Shown piece after piece: positions 14,723 to 22,368 of a DNA stretch of 25,784 bases; the first letter of the stretch is position 1; the number at the start of each line of letters is the position of its first letter. A model generated the notes under the pieces. It saw only the letters and a list, made by a program, of their open reading frames with translations, was not told where the DNA came from and did no database searches. The DNA lies in contig CAYPLR010000023.1 of NCBI GenBank assembly GCA_964411675.1, positions 1 through 25,784 on the forward strand, written 5' to 3'. Origin of the DNA: JAAYBG01 sp964411675 (GTDB lineage Bacteria; Bacillota_I; Bacilli_A; ML615J-28; CAG-698). Both the position numbers and the translations under genes were made by a program.

Positions 14723-15406
14723 TTACATCTTTTTCAAAATAGCAAGTAGGTATTTATAAGCTTTTTCTGAGCAAGTAGCTAGATTTTTTTCGTATTCGTT
14801 CCCCGTTCCCCCAATGATATCTGAGATCACTCGTAGGCTAGCAAAAGGAAAACCTAAATGATAAAAGCTTTGAGCAAAAGCTGTTGATTCCATATCCAAA
14901 GAAATGACATTGTCTAACAGAAAATGCTTAGTAATGACAGTTTCAATTGCTTGTTGATCCGTAAAGAATAAATCCCCCGTAAGAACCATCCCTACTTGAC
15001 TAGCAAACTCCTTGCAAATATTTAAAAACTCTGGATTTGCTTGGAAGTAAGCTGGACATCCAGGAATTTGGCCATGAACATAATGAGGAAAATGGGTGGC
15101 ATCGGCATCATAATAAGCATATTTAGAAAAGGTAACCACATCGCCAATGTTTGTTTTTCCTTTAACTCCTCCGGCCACTCCAACATTAATGATTAAATCA
15201 AGATTGGGAAATAAATTCACAAGCGTTGTTGATAATATTGCTGAAGCAACTTTTCCTACTCCAGAAGAAGCCATAATAATTTGCTTATTGGCATATTCAC
15301 TCAGCCAAAAGGTATGGCCATTCTTTATTATTTTTTCTTGATAGCCTATTTCTTGAATGAAATACTCAATTTCGATTGCCATCGCCCCTATAATTGCAAC
15401 TACCAT
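14723..15406 (-). CDS. mtnN: 5'-methylthioadenosine/S-adenosylhomocysteine nucleosidase
   Basis: A 227-residue purine nucleosidase that removes adenine from methylthioadenosine and S-adenosylhomocysteine, clearing by-products of polyamine synthesis and methylation. IIGAMAIEIEYF at the start carries the family's catalytic Glu near residue 12, GVGKVASAI and NVGVAGG form the ribose/phosphate-side loops, SLDMESTAFAQ holds the 2'/3'-hydroxyl-binding Met-Glu, and LRVISDI supplies the catalytic Asp that protonates N7. Length is normal. It starts two bases after the ribF stop, as the last gene of the HAD-truB-ribF-mtnN operon. Insertion of mtnN between ribF and rpsO differs from the Bacillus subtilis order. 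Confidence 0.94.
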   Translation of the reverse strand: MVVAIIGAMAIEIEYFIQEIGYQEKIIKNGHTFWLSEYANKQIIMASSGVGKVASAILSTTLVNLFPNLDLIINVGVAGGVKGKTNIGDVVTFSKYAYYDADATHFPHYVHGQIPGCPAYFQANPEFLNICKEFASQVGMVLTGDLFFTDQQAIETVITKHFLLDNVISLDMESTAFAQSFYHLGFPFASLRVISDIIGGTGNEYEKNLATCSEKAYKYLLAILKKM

Positions 15407-15408
15407 AT

Positions 15409-16320
15409 CTACTCTCCTATTAATTTTCTTGTTGTTTTTACATCTTCTTTAATTTGATTCGCTAATTCTTCTAGATTAGCAAATTTCTTCTCTTCTCTAA
15501 TAAAAGCAACAAACTCTACTGTAATCCATTTTCGGTAAATATCCTCCTTGAAATCAAGGATATGGACTTCTAAACGAGGTTCCAATAAATACTTGACTGT
15601 AGGATTATGACCAATGTTACAAACACCAATGTGCTTTTTTCCATCAATGATAACATATACTGCATAAACACCTATTTTTAACGATTGATATTCTTCCGAT
15701 AAACTAATATTGGCTGTTCGAAATCCTAGTCTTTGACCAATTTGATTTCCTTTATCAACAATTCCAGAAATGCAATAAGGTCTTCCTAACATAGCATTTG
15801 CTTTTTTTAAATTTCCTTGTAACAATTCTTGTCTAATCATATCGGAAGCAAAACGCTCATGATTCATTGATTGTTCCGTAATTATTTCAACTGCAAAGTT
15901 TTTCTTCAAATCCTCAGTTGTTCCTTGACCTTGTTTTCCATAGCGATAATCATAACCTACAATAATTTTTGAAAACTCGAATTTTTTTAAATACTTATTC
16001 TCAAAATCAATGGGTAAGGTATCACTAATCGCTTTTGTAAAAGGAATCAAAATTAGATAATCGACTCCCATTTTCTCCAACAAATGTTTCTTTTCTGATA
16101 GTGGAGTCAAATATCCTTCATTTTGACGTTTTTTTAATACATAGTCAGGATGAGGATCAAAGGATATGACTGCACTTTTTAGTTTTTGTTCCTGAGACAG
16201 TTCTACTGCCCGTTTGATCAACTTTTGGTGAGCGAGATGTAATCCATCAAACACACCTAGGGTAGCCACAATTTTACCCAATTGATATTTTCTTCTTAAA
16301 TCTAAACGAATTAATTCCAT
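15409..16320 (-). CDS. ribF: Bifunctional riboflavin kinase/FAD synthetase
   Basis: A 303-residue enzyme converting riboflavin to FMN and FAD. The N-terminal nucleotidyltransferase (FMN adenylyltransferase) domain has GVFDGLHLAHQKLI (about 23-36), the HxGH-like site, then ISFDPHP and GYDYRYGKQGQG. The C-terminal flavokinase domain (from about 185) has RLGFRTANISL, a variant of the usual GxPTAN phosphate loop, then GVYAVYV, GVCNIGHNPTV and LEVHILDF. In the kinase loop the usual GFPTAN is GFRTAN, a small deviation. Its ATG overlaps the end of truB by ten bases, which suggests coupling. The truB-ribF order is standard in Bacillota. Confidence 0.95.
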   Translation of the reverse strand: MELIRLDLRRKYQLGKIVATLGVFDGLHLAHQKLIKRAVELSQEQKLKSAVISFDPHPDYVLKKRQNEGYLTPLSEKKHLLEKMGVDYLILIPFTKAISDTLPIDFENKYLKKFEFSKIIVGYDYRYGKQGQGTTEDLKKNFAVEIITEQSMNHERFASDMIRQELLQGNLKKANAMLGRPYCISGIVDKGNQIGQRLGFRTANISLSEEYQSLKIGVYAVYVIIDGKKHIGVCNIGHNPTVKYLLEPRLEVHILDFKEDIYRKWITVEFVAFIREEKKFANLEELANQIKEDVKTTRKLIGE

Positions 16321-17180
16321 ACGCGTTCGGCCTTATATCCTTTTTCATCCTTTTTATAAATGGCGACCAGTTTATTTTGATATTCTAATACTACTAAGTC
16401 GCACTCTGCAAATTTATCTTTTTTGCTTAATATCATTCCATTTTTAACTTTTTTATATTCTTCTTCGTCCAAGGTTACGATTTTTCTATCTCCCATTGCT
16501 TGTAGCGGACTAATAATTTCTACTTTCCCTACCAGTAGTTCCTCAAGCGAAAAACTATTTTCTAACGTAAATTTTCCTGATGATAATCGCTTCAAAGCAC
16601 TCATATGGGCTGGATAATTAAGCCTAGCTCCGATTTCTACACACAATGTTCTAATATATGTTCCCTTGGTTACTCTTGCTATAAAGGAAAATTTCGCAGC
16701 ACCATCTTCATAGGTAACATCGCTGTTTCTATGCAAATCGAGTATTTCGATTGGACGAGCTTCTCGAGGAATGCTAATTCCCTGACGAGCTAGTTCGTAT
16801 AGCTTTTTCCCTGATGATTTAATCGCAGAAAACATCGGAGGAATTTGCTCCTGCTTTCCGATTAAATCGATTAATATTTGATCAAGAAGGTTCAAATCAA
16901 TGGGATCCACTAATTTTGAAGAAATAATGGTTCCTGTTTTATCTTCGGTATCAGTAGCAATTCCTAAAGTGATTTCTGCTTCATATATTTTTTCTTCATT
17001 CAACAAATAAGAAGAAAGTTTTGTTGCTTCTTCTAACAAAATAACAACAAGACCTGTCGCCATTGGATCCAAAGTTCCAGCATGGCCGACTTTTTTTAGA
17101 TTTAATATCCTTTTTACTTTTGAAACAACATCTTGTGAAGTGTAGCCTTGCTCTTTATTAATTAATAATATTCCATCCAT
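16311..17180 (-). CDS. truB: tRNA pseudouridine-55 synthase TruB
   Basis: A 289-residue enzyme that makes pseudouridine 55 in the T-loop of tRNA. It opens with MDGILLINKEQGYTSQDVV (the conserved KP-GxTS region, with KE here instead of KP). It contains KVGHAGTLDPMATGLVVI with the catalytic Asp in GTLDP, QIPPMFSAIKSSGKKLYELAR, and the C-terminal RVTKGTYIRTLCVEIG. The start is placed at the ATG at 17180, after AGGAAAGGAAG, because the protein then begins at the family's normal position; an upstream in-frame ATG lies inside the end of the HAD gene. It is the second gene of the four-gene operon. Confidence 0.95.
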   Translation of the reverse strand: MDGILLINKEQGYTSQDVVSKVKRILNLKKVGHAGTLDPMATGLVVILLEEATKLSSYLLNEEKIYEAEITLGIATDTEDKTGTIISSKLVDPIDLNLLDQILIDLIGKQEQIPPMFSAIKSSGKKLYELARQGISIPREARPIEILDLHRNSDVTYEDGAAKFSFIARVTKGTYIRTLCVEIGARLNYPAHMSALKRLSSGKFTLENSFSLEELLVGKVEIISPLQAMGDRKIVTLDEEEYKKVKNGMILSKKDKFAECDLVVLEYQNKLVAIYKKDEKGYKAERVWN

Positions 17181-17196
17181 GTTGTTTCTTCCTTTC

Positions 17197-17853
17197 CTAA
17201 CCAATAATTTTTATAATCTCCTCTGGAGTATTTACCACATAAGAAGCTTTATTTTGTAATAATTCTTCCAAAGTTCGAAATCCCCAAGTACAACCAATGC
17301 TTTTTAATTTTGCATTTGCGGCTGTTTTCATATCAATATCACTATCACCCACGTAAATAGTTTCTTTATTACTGACATTTAATTTTACCATGGTTTGAAA
17401 AACAACTTTAGGATTCGGTTTTAGAGGGGTATCTGGGGTGGCTCCCACTACCAAATCAAAGAGTTCGTGAGGGAAATAATACTCGATTACTTTTTCGGTA
17501 TTCATTTGAGGCTTATTCGAAATAACCGCTATCTTGATTCCTTTGTTTTTTAAACAAGTAAGCATTTCAACAATCCCCTGATAGGGTTTCGTTTTGTTTT
17601 TTTGGTAATTTTGGTAGGCAGTGAGATATTCCTTCTTAATAGAGGTAAAATAGTCCATGGATAATTTCCTCGATTGTAAAGACCTTTCCACCAATAAATC
17701 CACACCACTACCCACAAAATACATAACCTCTTTCACCGAATAACTAGGTAAGCCATTCTTTTGATAAGCTATGTTAATGGCATCTGTAATGTCTTCTATG
17801 GTATTTAATAAAGTTCCATCCAAATCAAAAATGACACAATTTATTCTATTCAC
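17197..17853 (-). CDS. HAD-family phosphatase (phosphoglycolate phosphatase-like), GTG start
   Basis: A 218-residue haloacid dehalogenase-type hydrolase. Motif I is FDLDGTL near residues 9-15 with the nucleophilic Asp and general-acid Asp, motif II is the Ser in IAVISNK, motif III is the Lys in LKPNPK, and motif IV is GDSDIDM. The helical cap of about 60 residues between motifs I and II is of the C1 Gph/PpaX type. The substrate is not certain; phosphoglycolate, pyrophosphate or a sugar phosphate are options. There is no ATG near the start. A GTG at 17853 preceded by GAGG eight bases upstream gives a normal N terminus, and any longer frame would run through the promoter and the preceding terminator. 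Confidence 0.87.
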   Translation of the reverse strand: MNRINCVIFDLDGTLLNTIEDITDAINIAYQKNGLPSYSVKEVMYFVGSGVDLLVERSLQSRKLSMDYFTSIKKEYLTAYQNYQKNKTKPYQGIVEMLTCLKNKGIKIAVISNKPQMNTEKVIEYYFPHELFDLVVGATPDTPLKPNPKVVFQTMVKLNVSNKETIYVGDSDIDMKTAANAKLKSIGCTWGFRTLEELLQNKASYVVNTPEEIIKIIG

Positions 17854-17880
17854 AACTACTACCTCAATATTATCCAATAT

Positions 17881-17909
17881 ATTATAACTTTTTTTCAGAT
17901 AAAATGCAA
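17881..17909 (-). promoter_or_regulatory. Promoter of the HAD-truB-ribF-mtnN operon
   Basis: TTGCAT and TATAAT on the minus strand are 17 bases apart, immediately after the upstream terminator. This fixes the HAD gene start downstream of it. Confidence 0.83.
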
Positions 17910-17910
17910 T

Positions 17911-17941
17911 TAAAAAGGCTCCTAGTTTTATCCAAGGAGCC
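17911..17941 (-). terminator. Intrinsic terminator after the 57-residue protein gene
   Basis: The minus strand reads GGCTCC, a 13-base loop, GGAGCC and then T5. Confidence 0.85.
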
Positions 17942-17991
17942 AATATATTTTCAATCAAATTGATTGTTGTTTTTGGTTGTAATTACGAAAA

Positions 17992-18165
17992 TTAATATTT
18001 TAATTTGTCGCAATATTGATAATCTTCGTAATTGCAAGCCTTCTTCTCTTCATCTTGTGAATATCTAAGGTTATCATTACGAAATGTAACCAAGTAAATA
18101 ATTCCTTTTATACTGAAGAATGTCAATGTTAATGTTGCTATTACTAATAGAATATTTTCTAGCAT
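17992..18165 (-). CDS. Small single-pass membrane protein, 57 residues, unknown
   Basis: I do not recognise this family. The start is set at the ATG at 18165, preceded by AGGAAGG. The protein then opens MLENILLVIATLTLTFF, with one membrane segment at about residues 4-26, a basic-to-acidic linker and a hydrophilic tail of about 25 residues ending CNYEDYQYCDKLKY. The two tail cysteines are seven residues apart. It is transcribed alone, with its own promoter, two upstream palindromes and a terminator. That is a lot of control for so small a gene and suggests it is real and conditionally expressed. It could be a regulatory membrane peptide; toxin-like or stress peptides of this size exist, but no specific evidence supports that here. 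Confidence 0.7.
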   Translation of the reverse strand: MLENILLVIATLTLTFFSIKGIIYLVTFRNDNLRYSQDEEKKACNYEDYQYCDKLKY

Positions 18166-18193
18166 TCTTATCGCCTTCCTTTCTGACGATAAT

Positions 18194-18222
18194 AGTATAG
18201 CACACATTTTCATATTTGTTTC
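18194..18222 (-). promoter_or_regulatory. Promoter of the 57-residue protein gene, weak -35
   Basis: TATACT is a good -10. At 17 bases upstream the -35 position reads GAAACA, which is poor and lies inside the nearer palindrome, as expected for an activator-dependent or operator-controlled promoter. Confidence 0.5.
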
Positions 18223-18251
18223 ATGAAAACAGTTTCCTTTTTCATGAAAAC
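18218..18251 (-). repeat. Two TTTCATGAAA palindromes 21 bp apart
   Basis: GTTTTCATGAAA occurs twice on the minus strand (18219-18230 and 18240-18251), each copy centred on the perfect palindrome TTTCATGAAA. The 21-bp spacing (two helical turns) puts both on the same DNA face. They sit at and just upstream of the -35 of the small membrane protein gene and after the threonine aldolase stop. A tandem operator for a dimeric regulator is the best reading. Confidence 0.7.
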
Positions 18252-18270
18252 GTACTCATTGTTTTTCATT

Positions 18271-19299
18271 CTATTTGTTTAAAATATTCTTTAGATCGAT
18301 AATAAACTCTTCACACATCTCACTATTGGTTGCCCAAGAGGTTACTAAACGAATTCTACTCTCCTTTTTTCCTGGTGACCAAATTTCAAAATTATAATCC
18401 TTACACAAACAATCAATCGTTTCATTACTTAGTGTTAGAAATATTTGATTGGTATGGTTATGTGGAAGGTGAGAAACAGCTAGTAAATCTAGCCCTTTTA
18501 TTAATTGATCCGCACAGTGATTCGCATGACGAGCTTGTTGTAAATATAAATCATCTTGTAACAAACGAAGGAACATTTTAGCTACTACATAGCTTTTGGC
18601 TAGCATTCCCCCTTTGTTCTTTAGATGATAATGAAAGTTTTCTTTTAATTGTTTGTTTTTAATTAACAAGGCTTCTCCATACAAAATACCGTTTTTCGTT
18701 CCCCCAAAATAAAAAGCATCACTATATTTTGCAATATCTGCTAAGCTGTAGTTAGCGATACTTGATGCTAGAGCAGCTGATAAACGCGCTCCATCGATAT
18801 ATAAATATAATCCGTTTTCTTGGCATACTCGATATAGTGACTGTATTTCTTCTAATCGATAGACAGTTCCTATTTCCGTAGAGTTCGAAATGTAGACTAG
18901 CTTAGGAATCACCATATGACAATCAACATGCTTTTCAAGAATCTCAAGTACTTCTTCTGGTGTTAGTTTTCCATCAAGTCCTTTTGCCGTTAAGATTTTA
19001 TGACCACTTCCTTCGATTGCTCCTGTTTCGTGGACGTTGACGTGTCCCGTATCTACTGCAATCACGGCTTCATAATTTTGTAAGGCTTTATCAATTAAAA
19101 TCATATTGGTTTGAGTTCCTGCACTCACAAGATATAGATTCACGTCTTCCTTGGTTAATTCTCTAAATTTTGCTTCTAAAGCTTCGGTATAGGGATCAAA
19201 CCCATAACCTAGCGTCTGTTCATAAGCACTTCCTAATAGTATTTTTATAATTTCTGGATTTCCTATCTCTCCATAATCATTACGAAAACTATATTTCAT
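18271..19299 (-). CDS. Low-specificity L-threonine aldolase-like PLP enzyme
   Basis: A 342-residue fold-type I PLP enzyme of the beta-eliminating lyase/threonine aldolase family, which cleaves L-threonine or allo-threonine to glycine and acetaldehyde. SAGTQTNMI (59-67) is the phosphate-cup motif, HVNVHETGAIE (86-96) stacks on the cofactor, YIDGARLSAAL (167-177) has the Asp and Arg that hold PLP, and FYFGGTKNG carries the cofactor lysine, Lys202. The family more often shows FSKGLGAP at this site; the GGTKNG form marks a distinct subgroup common in gut and rumen Bacillota and Bacteroidota, so the substrate is less certain. Monocistronic, with a GAGGTG ribosome binding site. Confidence 0.87.
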   Translation of the reverse strand: MKYSFRNDYGEIGNPEIIKILLGSAYEQTLGYGFDPYTEALEAKFRELTKEDVNLYLVSAGTQTNMILIDKALQNYEAVIAVDTGHVNVHETGAIEGSGHKILTAKGLDGKLTPEEVLEILEKHVDCHMVIPKLVYISNSTEIGTVYRLEEIQSLYRVCQENGLYLYIDGARLSAALASSIANYSLADIAKYSDAFYFGGTKNGILYGEALLIKNKQLKENFHYHLKNKGGMLAKSYVVAKMFLRLLQDDLYLQQARHANHCADQLIKGLDLLAVSHLPHNHTNQIFLTLSNETIDCLCKDYNFEIWSPGKKESRIRLVTSWATNSEMCEEFIIDLKNILNK

Positions 19300-19318
19300 G
19301 TTAACACCTCTTTCATTT

Positions 19319-19347
19319 ATTATAGCAAAAAAGATGCCTTTTGTAAA
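19319..19347 (-). promoter_or_regulatory. Promoter of the threonine aldolase-like gene
   Basis: TTTACA and TATAAT on the minus strand are 17 bases apart, starting just after the terminator of the pgs/ppa operon. Confidence 0.8.
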
Positions 19348-19350
19348 TCG

Positions 19351-19382
19351 AATTTAAAAAGCTATGAATGTCCTTCATAGCT
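19351..19382 (-). terminator. Intrinsic terminator ending the pgs-ppa operon
   Basis: The minus strand reads AGCTATGAA, a five-base loop, TTCATAGCT and then T4. The 5' arm contains the ppa stop codon, so the terminator is embedded in the gene's end. Confidence 0.87.
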
Positions 19383-19911
19383 TATTTATAAATGTTTGGT
19401 TATAGCATTCAATTGATTCCTCGATAATTTTCTTTGCTTCCTTGGAGCCTGAAATCTCTTTTACAAATGTCACTTTCCCTTCTAATTCTTTATAGATTGT
19501 AAAAAAATGGGTAATTTCTTCAAACATATGAGATGGCAATTCAGAAATATCCTTATAAGAATTGAGAGAGGGATCATCAGCAGTAATAGCAATAATTTTT
19601 TCATCAATCTCATCAGAATCAATCATTTTAATAATTCCAATTGGATATGCATTCACCAAAGCAAGGGGAACAATGGGTTCCGTACATAGGACCAATACAT
19701 CTAGAGGATCTCCATCTCCTGACAATGTTCTAGGAATAAATCCATAGTTGTTAGGATAATGAGTAGAAGTATATAAAACACGATCTAACAGGAGTCTTCC
19801 TGTTTCTTTATCTAGCTCATACTTCATTTTTGATCCCTTGGAAATTTCAATACAAGCGACAAATTTATCCTTGCTAATTCTCTTTGGATTAATATCATGC
19901 CATATATTCAT
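19375..19911 (-). CDS. ppa: Family I inorganic pyrophosphatase
   Basis: A 178-residue soluble enzyme splitting pyrophosphate into two phosphates. Family I signatures are visible: EISKGSKMKYELDKETG (active-site Lys/Glu), YPNNYGFIP, and the metal-binding block SGDGDPLDVLVL with its three aspartates. Family I is less usual in Bacillota, many of which use the unrelated DHH-type family II enzyme. The start lies one base after the sensor kinase stop, so it is coupled to the regulatory and poly-gamma-glutamate genes upstream. The reason is not obvious, because PgsB-type ligases release ADP and phosphate, not pyrophosphate. It may serve general biosynthesis and simply share the transcript. Confidence 0.94.
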   Translation of the reverse strand: MNIWHDINPKRISKDKFVACIEISKGSKMKYELDKETGRLLLDRVLYTSTHYPNNYGFIPRTLSGDGDPLDVLVLCTEPIVPLALVNAYPIGIIKMIDSDEIDEKIIAITADDPSLNSYKDISELPSHMFEEITHFFTIYKELEGKVTFVKEISGSKEAKKIIEESIECYNQTFINKL

Positions 19912-19912
19912 A

Positions 19913-21655
19913 TTATTCTATCTCCTTGGTGAATTTTACAGTAAAGGTAGTTCCAACTCCAACACTACTATCGATAAATATTTTTGCTTTATGAACAATA
20001 CAAATCTTTTTGGCAATGGTTAATCCTAAACCAGTTCCTCCAGTAGAGCGATTTCTACTTTCCTCGATTCGATAAAATCGATCAAAGATTTTATTCATAT
20101 TGCTCTCATCAATTCCAATTCCGGTATCGATTACTTTTAAAATAACATCCTTTTCCTCTTCTTCAAGGGCAACAATTACTTTTCCTTTTTCTCGATTATA
20201 TTTAATTGCGTTTTCAACAAGATTAACAAGTAAATGCCTAATGAGTGATTTGCTACCTTTGATATACACAGGTATTATCTTTTTCTCGATGGTAATTGTG
20301 TTCTTTTGGCCATAATCAAGATAATTATCAACAACATCATCAACCAAACTTGCTAAATTAACATCTTCATTCAGAGAAATTGTACTTGACTTATATTCTA
20401 AATTGGATAAATACAATAATTCATCGATGGTATTCTTCATTCGAATGGACTCTAAATAGATTCGGCGAAGATATTCTGTCGCTTTTTCATCGCATTTACC
20501 TGCTCCGTTTAATATCAATTCTGAAAATCCACTAATGGTAGTAATCGGGGTTTTTAATTCATGAGACGCATTCACAATAAATTCTGCTTTAATTTCATCA
20601 TTTTTACGTTCTTCCGTAACATCGATGATCGAAATAAACAATAGTAATGATTCTTGTTTACTTTGTTCCCATTTACTCATCAAGGATGTAAGGACAAAGG
20701 AATAAACCTTTCCTGTTTTCTCATTAGAATAGTCAAAATATTCATCTTTGTGATGTAATAAACTATGTGTTATTTTTTCGATTAAATAATCATCTTTGAT
20801 TATTGCAGTGAAATCATTGGGTTTGTTTTGCCAACATTCTATTTTTAATAATTTACAGGCATATTGATTGATAATCAGTAACTCTTTGTTTTCATTTAAA
20901 ATCATTAGCCCTTGTTGCATATTATTCACAATAAAATTTACTTTATCGCGTTCATTACTGATTTCTGAAATATAAGCATAAATACTCTTATTAATCTCGT
21001 TGATATTTTCGAGGGCTTCGCTTACTTCATAAAACTTATGGCGAGTATTGATTTGTTGATATTCTCCACTATTCATGGTTCTTAGATTGTCACTAATCAT
21101 CGAAAATGCATTTTCAATGACGGAACTCGTTTTGCGTGAAGAATAAATATCAATAATCAAAACAAAAATAATTAATATTAGCATATAAAAGACACTATTG
21201 AGTATGTAACTTTCATTATCTTGGGCAGCAATGGCGGTTCTCACAATAATATCCTCATTTATTTTAGTAATGTAATAAATCTCTCCTTCAATAATATATA
21301 CTCTTTTTTCAGCTTTTATCTCATCTGCATAAGAAAGTTCTTTTTCTGTTAATTCCATAGTAATCACTTCACTCATACTATCGTTCGTACTATCAATTAC
21401 AATGGATCCTAAACTATTGGCAACCACAATTTTAATCCATGTTTGATCTTGCGTATAATGATCTACAATCTCAACAATTTCTTCTTCTGTGGTACTGTCT
21501 TTAATTTGCTTATTTAAAATAGAGGATATATTAATTAAGTTTTCCTCTAGATTCTTCCGATTATAATAGGAAGTAATATAGAGTGATAAGAAGAAAAATA
21601 AAATTAAGCTGATAATAGTTATCGTAAGATTACGCCTAATCAGTTGATCACCCAT
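19913..21655 (-). CDS. Membrane sensor histidine kinase (PhoR/ResE-like architecture)
   Basis: A 580-residue kinase. It has TM1 at about residues 11-30, an extracytoplasmic domain of about 120 residues, TM2 at about 155-172, a HAMP-like linker, and a PAS domain at about 235-350 (NNMQQGLMILNENKELLIIN to SIIDVTEERKN). The HisKA box NASHELKTPITTISGF carries the phospho-acceptor His365, and an HATPase_c domain follows with N (LVENAIKYN), G1 (DTGIGI), F (FDRFYRIEESR) and G2 (GGTGLGLTIAKK) boxes. This layout is that of PhoR/ResE/WalK kinases, so automatic labels such as phosphate sensor should be treated with care. It lies 14 bases after the regulator gene and one base before ppa, within the poly-gamma-glutamate operon. 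The ribosome binding site is a strong AAGGAGGAGG. Confidence 0.93.
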   Translation of the reverse strand: MGDQLIRRNLTITIISLILFFFLSLYITSYYNRKNLEENLINISSILNKQIKDSTTEEEIVEIVDHYTQDQTWIKIVVANSLGSIVIDSTNDSMSEVITMELTEKELSYADEIKAEKRVYIIEGEIYYITKINEDIIVRTAIAAQDNESYILNSVFYMLILIIFVLIIDIYSSRKTSSVIENAFSMISDNLRTMNSGEYQQINTRHKFYEVSEALENINEINKSIYAYISEISNERDKVNFIVNNMQQGLMILNENKELLIINQYACKLLKIECWQNKPNDFTAIIKDDYLIEKITHSLLHHKDEYFDYSNEKTGKVYSFVLTSLMSKWEQSKQESLLLFISIIDVTEERKNDEIKAEFIVNASHELKTPITTISGFSELILNGAGKCDEKATEYLRRIYLESIRMKNTIDELLYLSNLEYKSSTISLNEDVNLASLVDDVVDNYLDYGQKNTITIEKKIIPVYIKGSKSLIRHLLVNLVENAIKYNREKGKVIVALEEEEKDVILKVIDTGIGIDESNMNKIFDRFYRIEESRNRSTGGTGLGLTIAKKICIVHKAKIFIDSSVGVGTTFTVKFTKEIE

Positions 21656-21669
21656 ACGTTACCTCCTCC

Positions 21670-22356
21670 TTAATTAATAATATATCCAATTCCTCTTACT
21701 GTTTCTATGTAAATATCCATGGTTACTTTTGTAAATTTTTCTCTGATTGACTTAATATGCATGTCCAAAGTTCTTGTTTCTGCTAAGCTATCATAGCCCC
21801 AAATGATATTTAAAAGCTTGTTGCGGGTCATCACAATTCCCATATTCTTCATTAACACTTTCACAATTTCATATTCTGTTACGGTTAATTTTACAATTTC
21901 TCCTTGTAATGTACATTGGTGTTTTGATTCATCTAGTTGCAATTCTCTAACCACTAATGTATCTTCATTGCTATTCTTTTTCATGATTTTTCCTAAATTA
22001 GCTTTGATTCGTGAGGATAATTCTAACACTCCAAAAGGTTTGGTCATATAATCAGAAGCTCCCAAATCAAGTCCTTTTACAATATCTAATTCTGATGATT
22101 TTGCTGAAAGAATAATAATCGGAATATCAGTTAAATCTGGTTTCTCCTTTATATACCTCAAAACATCATAACCATTCATATTAGGAAGCATCAAATCAAG
22201 CAGAATTAGATCAGGTTTCGTGATTGTTAATTCTTTCAACATCGATAATGGTTCAAAAAACCCTTTACTATGGTATCCATTTAACGATAAAGTTGCTTCT
22301 AACAACTCAGCAATATTCTCATCATCTTCAACAAAATAGATTAATTCTTTCATCAT
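21670..22356 (-). CDS. OmpR/PhoB-family response regulator
   Basis: A 228-residue regulator. The receiver domain (about 4-120) has the acidic pair Asp11-Asp12, phospho-acceptor Asp54 in LLDLMLPNMNG, the switch Ser84, and Lys106 in DYMTKPF. The winged-helix DNA-binding domain (about 133-228) has LTVTEYEIVKVLMKN and the recognition region RTLDMHIKSIREKF, ending in VRGIGYII. Two ATGs stand in tandem; the second (22353) is better spaced from GAGGA. It follows pgsW by 12 bases and precedes its kinase, so the pair probably controls the poly-gamma-glutamate operon it belongs to, though genome-wide phosphate or envelope roles are also possible. No target site was identified. Confidence 0.93.
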   Translation of the reverse strand: MMKELIYFVEDDENIAELLEATLSLNGYHSKGFFEPLSMLKELTITKPDLILLDLMLPNMNGYDVLRYIKEKPDLTDIPIIILSAKSSELDIVKGLDLGASDYMTKPFGVLELSSRIKANLGKIMKKNSNEDTLVVRELQLDESKHQCTLQGEIVKLTVTEYEIVKVLMKNMGIVMTRNKLLNIIWGYDSLAETRTLDMHIKSIREKFTKVTMDIYIETVRGIGYIIN

Positions 22357-22368
22357 TCTTCCTCATTT

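Noticed and set aside
17854..17958. Longer HAD phosphatase start
   Set aside because: The extra sequence covers a terminator and a consensus promoter. GTG at 17853 has a ribosome binding site and gives the normal distance to DLDGT.
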